A stretch of 64,000 bases of DNA from JAKAXS01 sp965279065 (GCA_965279065.1 OZ257134.1:1612001-1676000); one strand, 5' to 3'; counted from the first letter of the stretch, positions 40,894 through 50,693 are shown. A program made the numbers and translations. The notes: generated by a model from the sequence alone, not told the origin.

Positions 40894-42093
40894 ATGCAGA
40901 TCATCTCCAGGTATGTGTTTCGCCAGGCGGCGGGGGTGCTGCTGCTCATCCTTCTGTCGCTGGGTGGCATCGTCTGGATCGCCTTGGCGCTGCGCGAACT
41001 CAATGTCGTCACCAGCGGCGGACAGAACGCCTTCACCCTGCTGAAGATGACGACACTGGCCCTGCCCAACCTCCTCGGCGTCATCGCGCCGTTCGCTCTG
41101 CTGATTGCAGTCGTGCAGGTGCTGAGCCGGCTCAACGGCGACAGCGAGTTGATCGTCCTGACGGCATCCGGCGCCACCATCTGGAACGTCGCCCGACCGT
41201 TGCTGGCCTTGGCCGCCATCGTTTCGATGGCCGTCTCATTCGTCAATCACGTCGGCATGCCCTGGAGCCTACGGTCGCTGCGCGAGTTCGTCGTACAGAT
41301 GCGTACCGATCTGCTGACTCAGGTGATCCAGCCTGGCCGCTTTTCCAGCCCCGAAAGCGGTCTGACATTCCACATCCGCGATCGCTCGCAGAACGGCGAG
41401 CTGCTTGGCCTGATCATGCAGGATCAGCGCAAGCCACCGCAATCGCAAGCCTTTCTCGCAAATCGCGGCGTGATCGTGAAGCAGGGCGAGGATGCCTATC
41501 TCGTGATGACCGACGGTCACATCATCAACCGCAATAAGCCAAAGGAACCGCCCCAAATCATCGTCTTCGACCGCTATGCGGTAGACCTCGACCAGTTCGA
41601 GCCGAAGACGGCCGGCACGTATATTTACAAGCCGCGCGAACGCTACTTCTCCGAGCTGATGTGGCCCGACACAACGACGGCGAGCTTCAAGAAGAGCGCG
41701 GGTTTTTTCCGCGCCGAATTGCACGAGCGCTTTGCCAACCCGCTCTACCCATTCGTGTTCGTGATGATCGCCTTGGCGACCGTGGGCCAGGCGCAGAGCA
41801 CGCGACAGAACCGCGTCGCGGCGGTTATCTCCGGATTGTTCATTGCGGCGGGCGTGCGCATGGGTGGCCTTGCGCTCAACAACATCGTTGTACTTTCCGC
41901 GGCGGCGACGCCGCTCCTGTACCTTCTACCGGTGACCGCGATCATCGTCTCCATGATCGTCATCCACAGAGCAGCCCGGCCCAAACCCGGAGCCGCCTGG
42001 ACGGAGCGTTTCCTGGATACCGTCATGGGAGCCGCAGGTTCAGTGTGGAGCCGTGTTGCACCGCAGCGGCGCCTCGCTCACGGAGGGCGCTAG
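40894..42093 (+). CDS. lptF: LPS export ABC transporter permease LptF
   Basis: 399 residues of the YjgP/YjgQ family. Three N-terminal helices, a periplasmic beta-jellyroll domain (about residues 140-270, including FSSPESGLTFHIRDRSQNGELLG) and three C-terminal helices. With LptG and the ATPase LptB it extracts lipopolysaccharide from the inner membrane. The conserved LHERFANPLYPFVFVMIALA coupling region is visible. The ATG at MQIISRYVF was chosen. lptG begins 3 nt after its stop, and lptD follows, so the LPS bridge parts are co-expressed. Confidence 0.95.
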   Translation: MQIISRYVFRQAAGVLLLILLSLGGIVWIALALRELNVVTSGGQNAFTLLKMTTLALPNLLGVIAPFALLIAVVQVLSRLNGDSELIVLTASGATIWNVARPLLALAAIVSMAVSFVNHVGMPWSLRSLREFVVQMRTDLLTQVIQPGRFSSPESGLTFHIRDRSQNGELLGLIMQDQRKPPQSQAFLANRGVIVKQGEDAYLVMTDGHIINRNKPKEPPQIIVFDRYAVDLDQFEPKTAGTYIYKPRERYFSELMWPDTTTASFKKSAGFFRAELHERFANPLYPFVFVMIALATVGQAQSTRQNRVAAVISGLFIAAGVRMGGLALNNIVVLSAAATPLLYLLPVTAIIVSMIVIHRAARPKPGAAWTERFLDTVMGAAGSVWSRVAPQRRLAHGGR

Positions 42094-42096
42094 CGG

Positions 42097-43188
42097 ATGC
42101 GCCGCCTCACCCTACAGCTGTACCTTGGCAAGCGCTTTCTGATGGCGATCCTCGGCGCCTTCCTGTTGTGCACAGTGTTGATTTTCATCATTGATTTCGT
42201 CGAACAGCTACGTCAGGCCGGCAAAGCCGACAATGTACCTGTCAGCAAACTGGTGCAGATCACCCTGCTCCGCGTGCCTGCCTACACCGAATTCCTGCTG
42301 CCCTTTGCCGTTCTGACCGGGTCGATCGTCACGCTCCTCAATCTCGCGCGAAAAAGCGAACTGGCGGTCATGCGGGCGAGCGGCATGTCGGTCTGGCAGT
42401 TCCTGCAGCCCGGTCTTGTCGTCAGCGTCATCCTCGGCGTGTTTGCCGTGGTCGTCTACAACCCCATGGCCGCCGGCGCCCGCGCCAAGGCGGAGGCCGA
42501 AGCCGACGCCACCTTCGGGCGCGACTCCAGCGTGTTGCGCGCAACGTCCACCGGCTCTTGGTTGCGCCAGGACGGACTTGACGGCCAGTCTGTCATCAAT
42601 GCCAGCCAGGCCACCAAGGGCGGCACCCAGCTTCGCAACGTTAACGCCTTCGTTTTCGACGACAAAGGCGCCTTCGTGGAGAAGATCGATGGCGCCTCCG
42701 CCGAGCTCCAGGAAGGCTACTGGTTGATCCGCGATGCGACCGTGGTCAGGGTTGGTCAGGAGCCCGAAACCTTCCAGACTTATCTGCTCTCGACGTACCT
42801 CACTCCGGAGCGAGTTGCGGATGCCCTTGGAACAGTAATTTCCCTGTCGTTCTGGGAGCTGCCCGACCTTATCGAAGTCGCTGAAAAAGCGAAACTTTCC
42901 ACCGCGCCGCTGCGAATCCAGTATGAGCTTCTTTTGTCCCGTCCGCTGCTGTGTGCGGCGATGGTTCTTTTGGCGGCCACTGTGTCGTTACGGTCATTCC
43001 GCTCGGGTGGGATACAGACTATGGTCATCACAGGAATGGTTGGGGGGTTCGGATTCTTCCTAATGGCTGAAGTTTCGCGACAAATCGGCGTTGCCGGTCT
43101 GGCGCCTGCTTCGGTGGCTGTTTGGATGCCGGTCGTACTGGCCATATTCGTCACGACTACAGTTCTGTTGCACCAGGAGGACGGCTGA
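42097..43188 (+). CDS. lptG: LPS export ABC transporter permease LptG
   Basis: 363 residues, same fold as LptF: helices 1-3 (FLMAILGAFLLCTVLIFIIDFVEQL), a periplasmic domain starting near residue 130 (TSTGSWLRQDGLDGQSVINA) and three C-terminal helices. SELAVMRASGMSVWQFLQP is a family hallmark (coupling to LptB). The partner LptF precedes directly. lptB and lptC are not in the window. The stop is followed at once by the lptD GTG start. Confidence 0.95.
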   Translation: MRRLTLQLYLGKRFLMAILGAFLLCTVLIFIIDFVEQLRQAGKADNVPVSKLVQITLLRVPAYTEFLLPFAVLTGSIVTLLNLARKSELAVMRASGMSVWQFLQPGLVVSVILGVFAVVVYNPMAAGARAKAEAEADATFGRDSSVLRATSTGSWLRQDGLDGQSVINASQATKGGTQLRNVNAFVFDDKGAFVEKIDGASAELQEGYWLIRDATVVRVGQEPETFQTYLLSTYLTPERVADALGTVISLSFWELPDLIEVAEKAKLSTAPLRIQYELLLSRPLLCAAMVLLAATVSLRSFRSGGIQTMVITGMVGGFGFFLMAEVSRQIGVAGLAPASVAVWMPVVLAIFVTTTVLLHQEDG

Positions 43189-45642
43189 GTGAGGCGTGTT
43201 GCGCAAAGAATGCGAGCAACATGCGTAGGTTATACCTCGTCCGGTCTGCTCGCCCTGGCGAGTGGCGCGGCGCGATTTGGCATGCCCGTCCTCGTTGGCT
43301 TTGCGCTCCTTGCCCTGACCCAGCCTGCCGCCGCCCAAGCGCCGTTGTCGATCGAGGGCCAGTCAATGAACGGCCCGGCTTTCCCTAAGACGCCCGGCGG
43401 CATGTTCGGCGCCAAGCCGAAGCTCGACAAGACGCAACCCCTGCATCTCCAGGGCGACCAGCTGATTTACGACACCAAGGGCAACAAGGTGATTGCCCGC
43501 GGCAACGTCGAGATCTTCTACAACGACAACATCTTGCGCGCCGACGAGGTCGTCTACGACCAGAACGCAAACACGCTCTCCGCATCAGGCAACGTCGAAC
43601 TCAAGGAAGCGAACGGCAATATCGTTCGCGCCGACCGCTACACCCTGACTGACGATTTCCGCGACGGCTTCGTGCAGTCGCTCAGCGTTGTTGCGAAAGA
43701 CGAATCTCGCATCACGGCCGATCGCGCCACGCGCCGCGAAGGCAACGTTACCGAATTCACGAATGGCAAATATACGGCTTGTAAGCCGAAGCCGGGCGAC
43801 CCGCCGCTGTGGTGCATCGGCGCCAAGAAAATCATCCACGACCAGACCGAAAAGACCATCACTTACCAGGACGCCCAGTTCGAACTGTTTGGCGTGCCGA
43901 TCTTCTACGTGCCGTACTTCCAGCACGCCGACCCTACGGTAAAGCGCAAGAGCGGCTTCCTCATTCCGAACTACGGCAACTCCGGTGACCTTGGTACGTT
44001 CACCGAGGTGCCGTACTTCTTCAATCTGGCACCGAACTACGACCTGCTGTTCCACCCCTCGTACATGACCAAGCAGGGCGTGCTCTGGCAGCTCGACTGG
44101 CGCCATCGTCTCGAGAACGGCCAGTACACGGTGAAGCTGGCCGGCATCGACCAGGATTCCGACGACTTGCCGAGCGGCAATCGCGAGCTTGACGGTTGGC
44201 GAGGCAGCGTCGAGACCAAGGGCGAATTTTCGCTTGGCAGCTGGTGGAAGGCTGGTTGGGACGCCACCTTCGAAAGCGACGATACGTTCCGCCGCTTTTA
44301 CAAGCTGGATAGCATCCTGCTGACGGAACGCGTGAACAGGCTCTACCTCGAAGGCATTTCCGACCGGAACTACCTCGGCGTCAACATCTATGACATGCGT
44401 GGCCTGTCGAGCTTCGACACGAGCCAGGCTGAAGCCGTCGTGCACCCGCAGATCGACCAGAACTACATCTTGGATCAGCCGGTTCTGGGCGGTGAACTCA
44501 GCTTCGCAAGTAACGCGTATAGCCTGTCGCGCGAAAATCGCGACCAGCAGACTGGAACACAAAACATCACGAAACTGACGAGCGAAGTGAAATGGCGCCG
44601 GAAGTTTACTGATGCCGTAGGTATCAGCTACACGCCGTTTGGCGAGCTGAGAGGTGACGTCTATCAGTTGAACGACTTCTTCGATCCCCTTGCCGAAGAG
44701 CTTCGCTCCAACGAGACGATCACTCGTGGTGTTGCGACGGGAGGCGTCACGGTTTCGTATCCGTGGGTGGCCAACACAGGGAATGCGAGCCACGTTGTCG
44801 AGCCGATCGGCCAAGTCGTTGCCCGCCAGGCCAGTGTGCCGCAGGAACGCCTGCCTAACGAGGACGCCAAAAGCCTCGTTTTCGACGACACGAACCTGTT
44901 CGAAACAGACAAGTTCTCGGGCTCGGATCGTGTCGAAACCGGCACGAGGGCCAACGTAGGTCTGCAATATACTTTCCAGGCAAACAGTGGCGGCTACGCC
45001 CGTGTGCTTGCTGGTCAGAGCTTCCAGCTCGGTGGCGAAAATCCGTTCAGAGATGCCGGTGTCGACCAGGATGGCGTCCCCGTCTTCTCGCCGTTCAATG
45101 GTTTGCAGCGCGACAAGTCAGATTATGTGCTGGGCTTCTACGTCGCTCCGACCGATATCTTTCGTGTGATCTCACAGACCCGGTTCGACGAAGACTCGCT
45201 TGATTTGCAACGTGCTGACGTCAGCGCCCGCTTTACGCTGGGTCCGATCATGACGCAGGCGACGTACACGTTCACCGACGCGACCCTGTACAGGGATCGC
45301 TTCGACCGCTTCGGTAACCCGCTCAACATCGACGAAGACCAACAGGACATCATCGGCTCCGCCGGCTTGCGGCTGTCCGACCGTTGGACCGTCTTTGGCG
45401 CCATGCGCTATGATCTGGACAATGGTGAACGCCTGACCGACTCCGTCCAGCTGCGCTATGGCGATGAGTGCTTCGCCCTCAGCCTCACGTATCAGGAAAC
45501 ATTCCTGGTTGATCCCACTCGCGACCTGACGCCGGATCAGACCGTCATGGTCCGCTTCGAGTTCAAGAATCTTGGCGAGTACAAGTACAAGACCGACGTT
45601 CTCGACCACACCTACGGCACGGACGACAAGTCGGCCTTTTAA
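43189..45642 (+). CDS. lptD: LPS-assembly outer-membrane protein LptD
   Basis: 817 residues. A signal peptide ends near AAAQA; an OstA/LptA-like periplasmic jellyroll (LHLQGDQLIYDTKGNKVIARGNVEIFY) is followed by a large LptD barrel ending near YGTDDKSAF. It inserts LPS into the outer leaflet with LptE. The GTG start abuts the lptG stop and is backed by AGGAGG 8 nt upstream (43175-43180). Mature Cys residues number three (two in YTACKP/LWCIG and one in DECF), fewer than the four of E. coli. Confidence 0.94.
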   Translation: MRRVAQRMRATCVGYTSSGLLALASGAARFGMPVLVGFALLALTQPAAAQAPLSIEGQSMNGPAFPKTPGGMFGAKPKLDKTQPLHLQGDQLIYDTKGNKVIARGNVEIFYNDNILRADEVVYDQNANTLSASGNVELKEANGNIVRADRYTLTDDFRDGFVQSLSVVAKDESRITADRATRREGNVTEFTNGKYTACKPKPGDPPLWCIGAKKIIHDQTEKTITYQDAQFELFGVPIFYVPYFQHADPTVKRKSGFLIPNYGNSGDLGTFTEVPYFFNLAPNYDLLFHPSYMTKQGVLWQLDWRHRLENGQYTVKLAGIDQDSDDLPSGNRELDGWRGSVETKGEFSLGSWWKAGWDATFESDDTFRRFYKLDSILLTERVNRLYLEGISDRNYLGVNIYDMRGLSSFDTSQAEAVVHPQIDQNYILDQPVLGGELSFASNAYSLSRENRDQQTGTQNITKLTSEVKWRRKFTDAVGISYTPFGELRGDVYQLNDFFDPLAEELRSNETITRGVATGGVTVSYPWVANTGNASHVVEPIGQVVARQASVPQERLPNEDAKSLVFDDTNLFETDKFSGSDRVETGTRANVGLQYTFQANSGGYARVLAGQSFQLGGENPFRDAGVDQDGVPVFSPFNGLQRDKSDYVLGFYVAPTDIFRVISQTRFDEDSLDLQRADVSARFTLGPIMTQATYTFTDATLYRDRFDRFGNPLNIDEDQQDIIGSAGLRLSDRWTVFGAMRYDLDNGERLTDSVQLRYGDECFALSLTYQETFLVDPTRDLTPDQTVMVRFEFKNLGEYKYKTDVLDHTYGTDDKSAF

Positions 45643-45675
45643 CCAATAGCGTGCCACGCCTGCGCCACGGTTCAT

Positions 45676-45731
45676 GTGGATAACGTCCACTGCTCAAGCC
45701 ATTACGCGGATATGATCAGTCCGCGCTTGAG
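45676..45731 (+). promoter_or_regulatory. Leader hairpins between lptD and surA
   Basis: GTGGA/TCCAC (45676-45690) and a larger two-part hairpin, outer stem CTCAAGC/GCTTGAG (45693-45699 with 45725-45731) enclosing GCGGA/TCCGC (45706-45710 with 45720-45724). No T-run follows. It may process or attenuate the lptD-surA transcript. Confidence 0.45.
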
Positions 45732-45769
45732 TCGTAAGTGCTCCTCCGGGCAGGAATAATCGCGCCGAA

Positions 45770-47134
45770 ATGCGAAGCCAACGTCACATCTATGCTGTCG
45801 TCTGCGCCTCTGGGCTCATCTGGGCTGTCGCTTGGCCGGCCGCCGCACAGGATTTCCCTTCCGGCACCTGGAATAGCCCCGGCGGCGGAGCTGCAGCTGG
45901 CCCACCGGCGTCGCCGCCCTCTCAGTTGCCGAGTCATCAGTTCCCTTCCACCGACGAAGCCGGCCCGGCGGCAAAGCCCAAAGCCAAGCCGCGCGCGGCC
46001 AAGCCGAAGCCCGACAAGACAGCCGTCGTCAAGGACGACGATGACGCCCCACGCGGTAAAAAATCCGGCGGCAGCGAGGACGGCGCTCGCATCGTCGTGA
46101 AGGTCAACGACGACCCCATTACCGCGCGCGAGATTTCGCAACGCCAGCGCATCATGGGCGGCGCCGACATCCAGGATAAGGTGAAGGCGAATATGCAGCG
46201 CCTCATCAAGGATCCAAGTACGACAGCGCGGCTGAAAGCGATCCTGGATGAGGTCGTCAAGGCCAACGAGGGCAAGTCGCGCGATCAGATCATCTCCATC
46301 TTCGAGGGTCGCAAGAAGGCTTTTGCCATGGGCTTGCAGAAGCAGGCCATCGAGATCGCCCGCAACAGCGTCTCCCCCGCCGTGCGCAAGACCGCCAAGG
46401 ACGCTCTGATCGAAGAACGCATCAAGCTGCAAGCCGCCAAGTCCGCCGGCGTCAGCGTGAGCGACGACGATGTCGACAAACAGATTCTCGTTATCGCCCA
46501 GCGCAATAAGATGACGCTGCCGGAGTTCGCCGAACATCTAAAGGGCGCAGGCATCGACATCGCCACCATGAAGGCGCGCACCAAGGCCGACATGTCGTGG
46601 ATGGAAGTCGTGCGCAAGAAGTTCGGGCACCAGATCGCCATCACGTCGCGTGACGTGGATCGCATCGTGGCATCGGGCCCGGCCGTCGAAGACGGAACCG
46701 AGTTGCAGCTCCAGCGCATCTCGCTCCAGCTGTTGAACAAGGTCGACCAGGCGGCGCTGGCCAAGCGCCAACTCGAAGCCGAGGCAGCACGCGCGAATTT
46801 CACCGGCTGCCAGCAATCGGCCTCCCTTGCCAATTCCATTTCCGGCGCCCGTTTCGAAGACATTGGCGCGCGCATGCCCTCCAACATTCCCGAGCCGACG
46901 CGCAGCCTGCTGCTCTCGGCGCGTGACGGCGAGATGCTACCGCCCGCCGTCGGACCGACCGGTATCGAGCTTTGGATCGTTTGCGGTCGCAAGGCCGTCT
47001 CGGCCGATAAGCAGAAGCGCGAGGCCGCCGAAGACGAAGCCAAGCAGGCCGAATTCCAGATCCTCGCCAAGAAATATCTGCGCGACTTGCGCCAGGAAGC
47101 GACGATCGACGATCGCGAAGCCGGCGGCAGTTGA
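45770..47134 (+). CDS. surA: SurA-like periplasmic chaperone without a clear parvulin core
   Basis: 454 residues. A signal peptide ending AAAQD, a Pro/Lys-rich linker to residue ~105, then the SurA N-terminal chaperone domain (IVVKVNDDPITAREISQRQRI through VSVSDDDVDKQI, about 107-250). The C-terminal part (about 300-425: TELQLQRISLQLL, DIGARMPSNIPEPTRSLLL, PTGIELWIVCGRKAV) is parvulin-like in position, but the active-site pattern of rotamase SurA is not seen, so it may act as chaperone only. SurA helps outer-membrane proteins such as LptD fold. It lies 127 nt after lptD; pdxA overlaps its stop (TGATG). Confidence 0.82.
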   Translation: MRSQRHIYAVVCASGLIWAVAWPAAAQDFPSGTWNSPGGGAAAGPPASPPSQLPSHQFPSTDEAGPAAKPKAKPRAAKPKPDKTAVVKDDDDAPRGKKSGGSEDGARIVVKVNDDPITAREISQRQRIMGGADIQDKVKANMQRLIKDPSTTARLKAILDEVVKANEGKSRDQIISIFEGRKKAFAMGLQKQAIEIARNSVSPAVRKTAKDALIEERIKLQAAKSAGVSVSDDDVDKQILVIAQRNKMTLPEFAEHLKGAGIDIATMKARTKADMSWMEVVRKKFGHQIAITSRDVDRIVASGPAVEDGTELQLQRISLQLLNKVDQAALAKRQLEAEAARANFTGCQQSASLANSISGARFEDIGARMPSNIPEPTRSLLLSARDGEMLPPAVGPTGIELWIVCGRKAVSADKQKREAAEDEAKQAEFQILAKKYLRDLRQEATIDDREAGGS

Positions 47135-48177
47135 TGCCACCGCGAGACGCTGTCGCGCCCCTCGCGGTGAGCATGGGTGATCCCGCCGGGATCGGGCTCG
47201 ACATCACCCTCATGGCCTGGCGCGATCGTGCCGACAGAGGCCTCCCGCCGTTCGTGCTGTTCGCCTGCCCGCAAGCCGCCGCAGCGCGCGCCAGGACACT
47301 CGGCATCAGCGTGACGTTGCAGGAGGTGCAAGAGCCCGACGATGCCGCGCGCGTATTTGCAACCATCCTTCCCATTCGCAGCGTGGCACACCGCGGACCT
47401 GTCGTCGCTGGTCAGCCCTCGGCTGAGACGGCAGGGGCCACCATCGCCGCGATCGAAGCAGCGACCGCCGCCGTCGCACACGGTGAGGCCTCCGCGCTCG
47501 TCACCAACCCCATAGCAAAGTCAGTGTTGTACGGGGCCGGCTTCCCTCATCCCGGCCACACCGAATTCCTCGCCGCACTCGCCGCACGTCATTATCCCGG
47601 GCGCGCCTATCATCCCGTAATGATGCTGGCGTCGGAGCCGCTGCGCGTCGTCCCGCTGACGATCCACGTGCCGCTCGCCAGCGTGCCGGCCGCCATCACG
47701 CGACAGCTGATCTTCGAGACCGTGCGCATCACCTACGACGCGCTCGCCCACGATTTCGGCATCGAGCAGCCGCGCATCGCGATCTGTGGCCTCAATCCGC
47801 ACGCCGGTGAAGACGGCAGCATCGGCCACGAGGAAATTGACGTTATCGCACCGGCCATCGCCGAACTGCGCGCCGAAGGGCTCACAGTCAGTGGACCGCA
47901 TTCGGCCGACACACTTTTCCATGCCGCAGCCCGCAAGGGCTACGACGCCGCCATCTGCATGTACCACGACCAGGCGTTGATCCCGATCAAGACGCTGGCG
48001 TTCGACGAGGGCGTCAACGTCACTCTGGGTCTGCCCTTCGTACGCACCTCGCCCGATCACGGCACGGCTTTCGCGATTGCCGGCACCGGATCCGCCTCGC
48101 CGGACAGCTTTATCGCCGCCTGCAAGCTGGCGCACGAACTGAGCGCACGCCGCCGGGCCCGAGCCGAAGCACCATGA
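47134..48177 (+). CDS. pdxA: 4-hydroxythreonine-4-phosphate dehydrogenase
   Basis: 347 residues. PdxA oxidises 4-phosphohydroxy-L-threonine using NAD in pyridoxal-5'-phosphate synthesis. The N-terminal VSMGDPAGIG, the metal-binding GHTEFLAALA and the YHDQALIPIKTLAFDEGVN loop with TLGLPFVRTSPDHGTAF are present. Its ATG shares the A of the surA stop codon (TGATG), so translation is coupled; a TTG one codon earlier is not used. The surA-pdxA-rsmA order is conserved across many proteobacteria. Confidence 0.96.
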   Translation: MPPRDAVAPLAVSMGDPAGIGLDITLMAWRDRADRGLPPFVLFACPQAAAARARTLGISVTLQEVQEPDDAARVFATILPIRSVAHRGPVVAGQPSAETAGATIAAIEAATAAVAHGEASALVTNPIAKSVLYGAGFPHPGHTEFLAALAARHYPGRAYHPVMMLASEPLRVVPLTIHVPLASVPAAITRQLIFETVRITYDALAHDFGIEQPRIAICGLNPHAGEDGSIGHEEIDVIAPAIAELRAEGLTVSGPHSADTLFHAAARKGYDAAICMYHDQALIPIKTLAFDEGVNVTLGLPFVRTSPDHGTAFAIAGTGSASPDSFIAACKLAHELSARRRARAEAP

Positions 48178-48190
48178 TCCTGAGATCTCC

Positions 48191-49087
48191 ATGACGGCCG
48201 CGGACGAGAAGCGCGGCACCGCCCCGAGCCCAGACGGTCTGCCGCCGCTGCGCGACGTCATTCGCGATCAAGGCATCGCCGCCAAGAAGAGCCTCGGCCA
48301 GAACTTCATCCTCGATCTCAATCTCACGCGCCGCATTGCGCGCGCCGCGGGCCGCCTTGACGGCCACACCATCATCGAAGTCGGGCCGGGACCGGGCGGC
48401 CTCACACGCGCCCTGCTGATGGAAGGCGCCGGCCGTGTCATCGCCGTGGAGCGGGACGCGCGTTGCCTGTCGGCCCTCGCCGACGTTGCCACGGCCTACC
48501 CCGGTCGCCTGACAGTGCATGAAGGCGACGCCCTGCAGGCTGATTGGCCGGCGCTGATCGGGCAAGATGCCGGCCCCGTGACGATTGCCGCCAACCTGCC
48601 CTATGGCATCGCCACGATCCTGCTGGTCGGTTGGCTTGAAACCGAACCTTGGCCGCCGTTCTGGAGCCGCATGGCACTGATGTTCCAGAAGGAGGTTGCC
48701 GAGCGCATCGTATCGGAACCCGGCAGCAAGGCCTATGGCCGTCTGGCCGTGCTGTCACAGTGGCGCGCGAAGGTCCGCATGGTCATGACCCTTCCGCCCG
48801 AAGCCTTCTCGCCACCGCCGAAGGTGTCCTCTGCCGTCGTCGAGTTCATTCCACGAACCGAAATGTCGCCGTCCTGCAGCGTGAAAGCGCTGGGCAAGGT
48901 CACGGCCGCGGCGTTCGGCCAGCGCCGCAAGATGCTGCGTCAGAGCATCAAGCAACTCGGCTGCGACGCAGAAGCCCTGCTGAGCGCTGCGGGGATCGAT
49001 CCCACGTTGCGGGCCGAGCAGTTGTCCGTCAGCGACTTCGCACGCCTGGCATACGTGTGGGAACGGTTGGCTGCGACTAGGCCCTAG
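48191..49087 (+). CDS. rsmA: 16S rRNA (adenine-1518/1519) dimethyltransferase
   Basis: 298 residues (KsgA). The enzyme dimethylates A1518 and A1519 of 16S rRNA late in 30S assembly. SLGQNFILD at the N-terminus, the SAM-binding EVGPGPGGLT and the catalytic NLPYG motif are intact, followed by the C-terminal helical domain (AFGQRRKMLRQSIKQL). It begins 13 nt after pdxA and overlaps the gmk stop by 4 nt tail-to-tail. Confidence 0.96.
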   Translation: MTAADEKRGTAPSPDGLPPLRDVIRDQGIAAKKSLGQNFILDLNLTRRIARAAGRLDGHTIIEVGPGPGGLTRALLMEGAGRVIAVERDARCLSALADVATAYPGRLTVHEGDALQADWPALIGQDAGPVTIAANLPYGIATILLVGWLETEPWPPFWSRMALMFQKEVAERIVSEPGSKAYGRLAVLSQWRAKVRMVMTLPPEAFSPPPKVSSAVVEFIPRTEMSPSCSVKALGKVTAAAFGQRRKMLRQSIKQLGCDAEALLSAAGIDPTLRAEQLSVSDFARLAYVWERLAATRP

Positions 49088-49737
49088 AGCCGGGACTGCA
49101 AATCGCGAACGAAGTCGCTGAGACCCAGCAGGCGCTCGCGCTTCAACCGCTCCGCCGTGAGGATGGCCCGAAGTCCGGCGATGCTCTCGTCAAGATGCGT
49201 GTTGACGATGACATAGTCGTACTCCGGCCAGTGGCTGATCTCGGCGGCCGCCTTCGCCATGCGCGCCTCCACGACATGTCTGGGATCCTGCGCGCGCGTG
49301 TGCAGACGCCTCTCCAGCACATCCCCCGACGGTGGCAGCACGAACACGCGCACGAGATCGCCGGCAAGTTTCTCTGAGAGCTGCTGGGCGCCTTGCCAAT
49401 CGATATCGAACAACACGTCCTGGCCCCCTGCGATGGCCTGCTCCACCGCGGCCCGGGGCGTGCCGTAGCAATTGTCGAACACGCGGGCCCATTCCAGCAG
49501 GTCGCCGGCCTCGCGCAGGCGTTCGAAAGCTGCTTGGTCGATGAAATGATAGTCGCGGCCGTCGACCTCACCGGGCCGGGCCGGACGCGTCGTCACCGAA
49601 ATCGACAGATGGATGCCCTTGTCACTGTCGAGCAATGCCCGCGCCAGCGTCGTCTTGCCAGCACCCGATGGCGACGACAACACGAGCAGCAGCCCGCGCC
49701 GGGCAATGCGTGGGGCATGATGCGGATCGCTACTCAA
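49084..49737 (-). CDS. gmk: Guanylate kinase
   Basis: 217 residues. Converts GMP to GDP with ATP. The P-loop SSPSGAGKTTL lies near residue 21, the GMP-binding SVTTRPARPGEVDGRDYHF follows, and DIDWQGAQQL and the lid Arg residues are intact. It overlaps the end of yicC by 8 nt, so the two are translationally linked; this yicC-gmk pairing is widespread. Last gene of the fabD...gmk minus-strand cluster. Confidence 0.96.
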   Translation of the reverse strand: MSSDPHHAPRIARRGLLLVLSSPSGAGKTTLARALLDSDKGIHLSISVTTRPARPGEVDGRDYHFIDQAAFERLREAGDLLEWARVFDNCYGTPRAAVEQAIAGGQDVLFDIDWQGAQQLSEKLAGDLVRVFVLPPSGDVLERRLHTRAQDPRHVVEARMAKAAAEISHWPEYDYVIVNTHLDESIAGLRAILTAERLKRERLLGLSDFVRDLQSRL

Positions 49738-50617
49738 GGTTCTGCACCTGTTCGCGCATCTGATCGATCACCACTTTCAAGGCAAGACCGGCACGCGTGA
49801 TCTCCGTGTCGTTGGCCTTGGAGCATAGCGTGTTGGCCTCCCGGTTGAACTCCTGGGCCAGAAAATCGAACTTGCGCCCGACAGCGCCCGGTTCAGCCAG
49901 TAGATCGCGCGCGGCCGCGAGGTGCACGCGCAGGCGTCTCAGCTCTTCTTCGACGTCAGCGCGGGTGGCCAGCAGCACCGCTTCCTGATGCAACCGGGCC
50001 GGGTCGAAAGCGTTGTCGGCCTCGAGCAGGCGGCCGACCATTTCCTTGAGACGCTTGCCGACCGCCTCGGGCGTCCGTGCCGGTGACACCTCGACGAACG
50101 ACACGAGGCGCTCGATTTCTGACATCTGCTCCGCGATCACGGCATGCAGCCGCTCGCCTTCCGCAGCGCGGGCCGCAACCAAGTCCTCCAGCGCCTGGCT
50201 GAAGCTTTCCAGCATCGCCGCCTGGGCTGCCGTCACCGCCTCGGGCGTATCATTCTCGTCGGCGATTTCGAGCACGCCCTTCAAGGCGAGCAGCCCTTCG
50301 GGTCGCGGCGCCTCGCCGCCGGTCAATTCGCGAATTCGCTCGGAAGCCTTTATGACCTGCGCCAGTGCGATCTCATTGAGCCGAATTTCGTTCTGCGCAC
50401 TCTGCCGCCCGACGGCGAGGTTCACGGACACGCTGCCACGTGTCAGCCGCTTGCCGGCAGCTTCCCGAACCTTGGGCTCCAGCGCCTCGTATCCCGGAGG
50501 AAAACGCAAGCGGACGTCAAGACCACGTCCGTTGACGCTGCGGACTTCCCAATGCCAAGTGGCGTTGCCCGAGGAACCCTCGCGCCGGGCAAACCCCGTC
50601 ATACTTTTCAAGGTCAT
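49730..50617 (-). CDS. yicC: YicC/YloC family endoribonuclease
   Basis: 295 residues. The N-terminal MTLKSMTGFARREG, RSVNGRGLDVRLRFP and the DUF1732 C-terminal end (KFDFLAQEFNREANTLCSKAND, VVIDQMREQVQNLE) are textbook YicC features. The family is now reported as an endoribonuclease; older annotation was 'stress-induced protein'. It sits between mltG and gmk on the same strand, overlapping the latter. Confidence 0.94.
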   Translation of the reverse strand: MTLKSMTGFARREGSSGNATWHWEVRSVNGRGLDVRLRFPPGYEALEPKVREAAGKRLTRGSVSVNLAVGRQSAQNEIRLNEIALAQVIKASERIRELTGGEAPRPEGLLALKGVLEIADENDTPEAVTAAQAAMLESFSQALEDLVAARAAEGERLHAVIAEQMSEIERLVSFVEVSPARTPEAVGKRLKEMVGRLLEADNAFDPARLHQEAVLLATRADVEEELRRLRVHLAAARDLLAEPGAVGRKFDFLAQEFNREANTLCSKANDTEITRAGLALKVVIDQMREQVQNLE

Positions 50618-50693
50618 GCGCAGTCCTGGCGGAAGCTATTGGCGTGCGGGCAGATCTATATCGGGTTCGCCGCAGGCCAACAAGCGATGCGCA

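Noticed and set aside
43585..44967. 460-codon minus-strand frame opposite lptD
   Set aside because: Its protein is only the complement of LptD barrel codons and has no ribosome site or family features.
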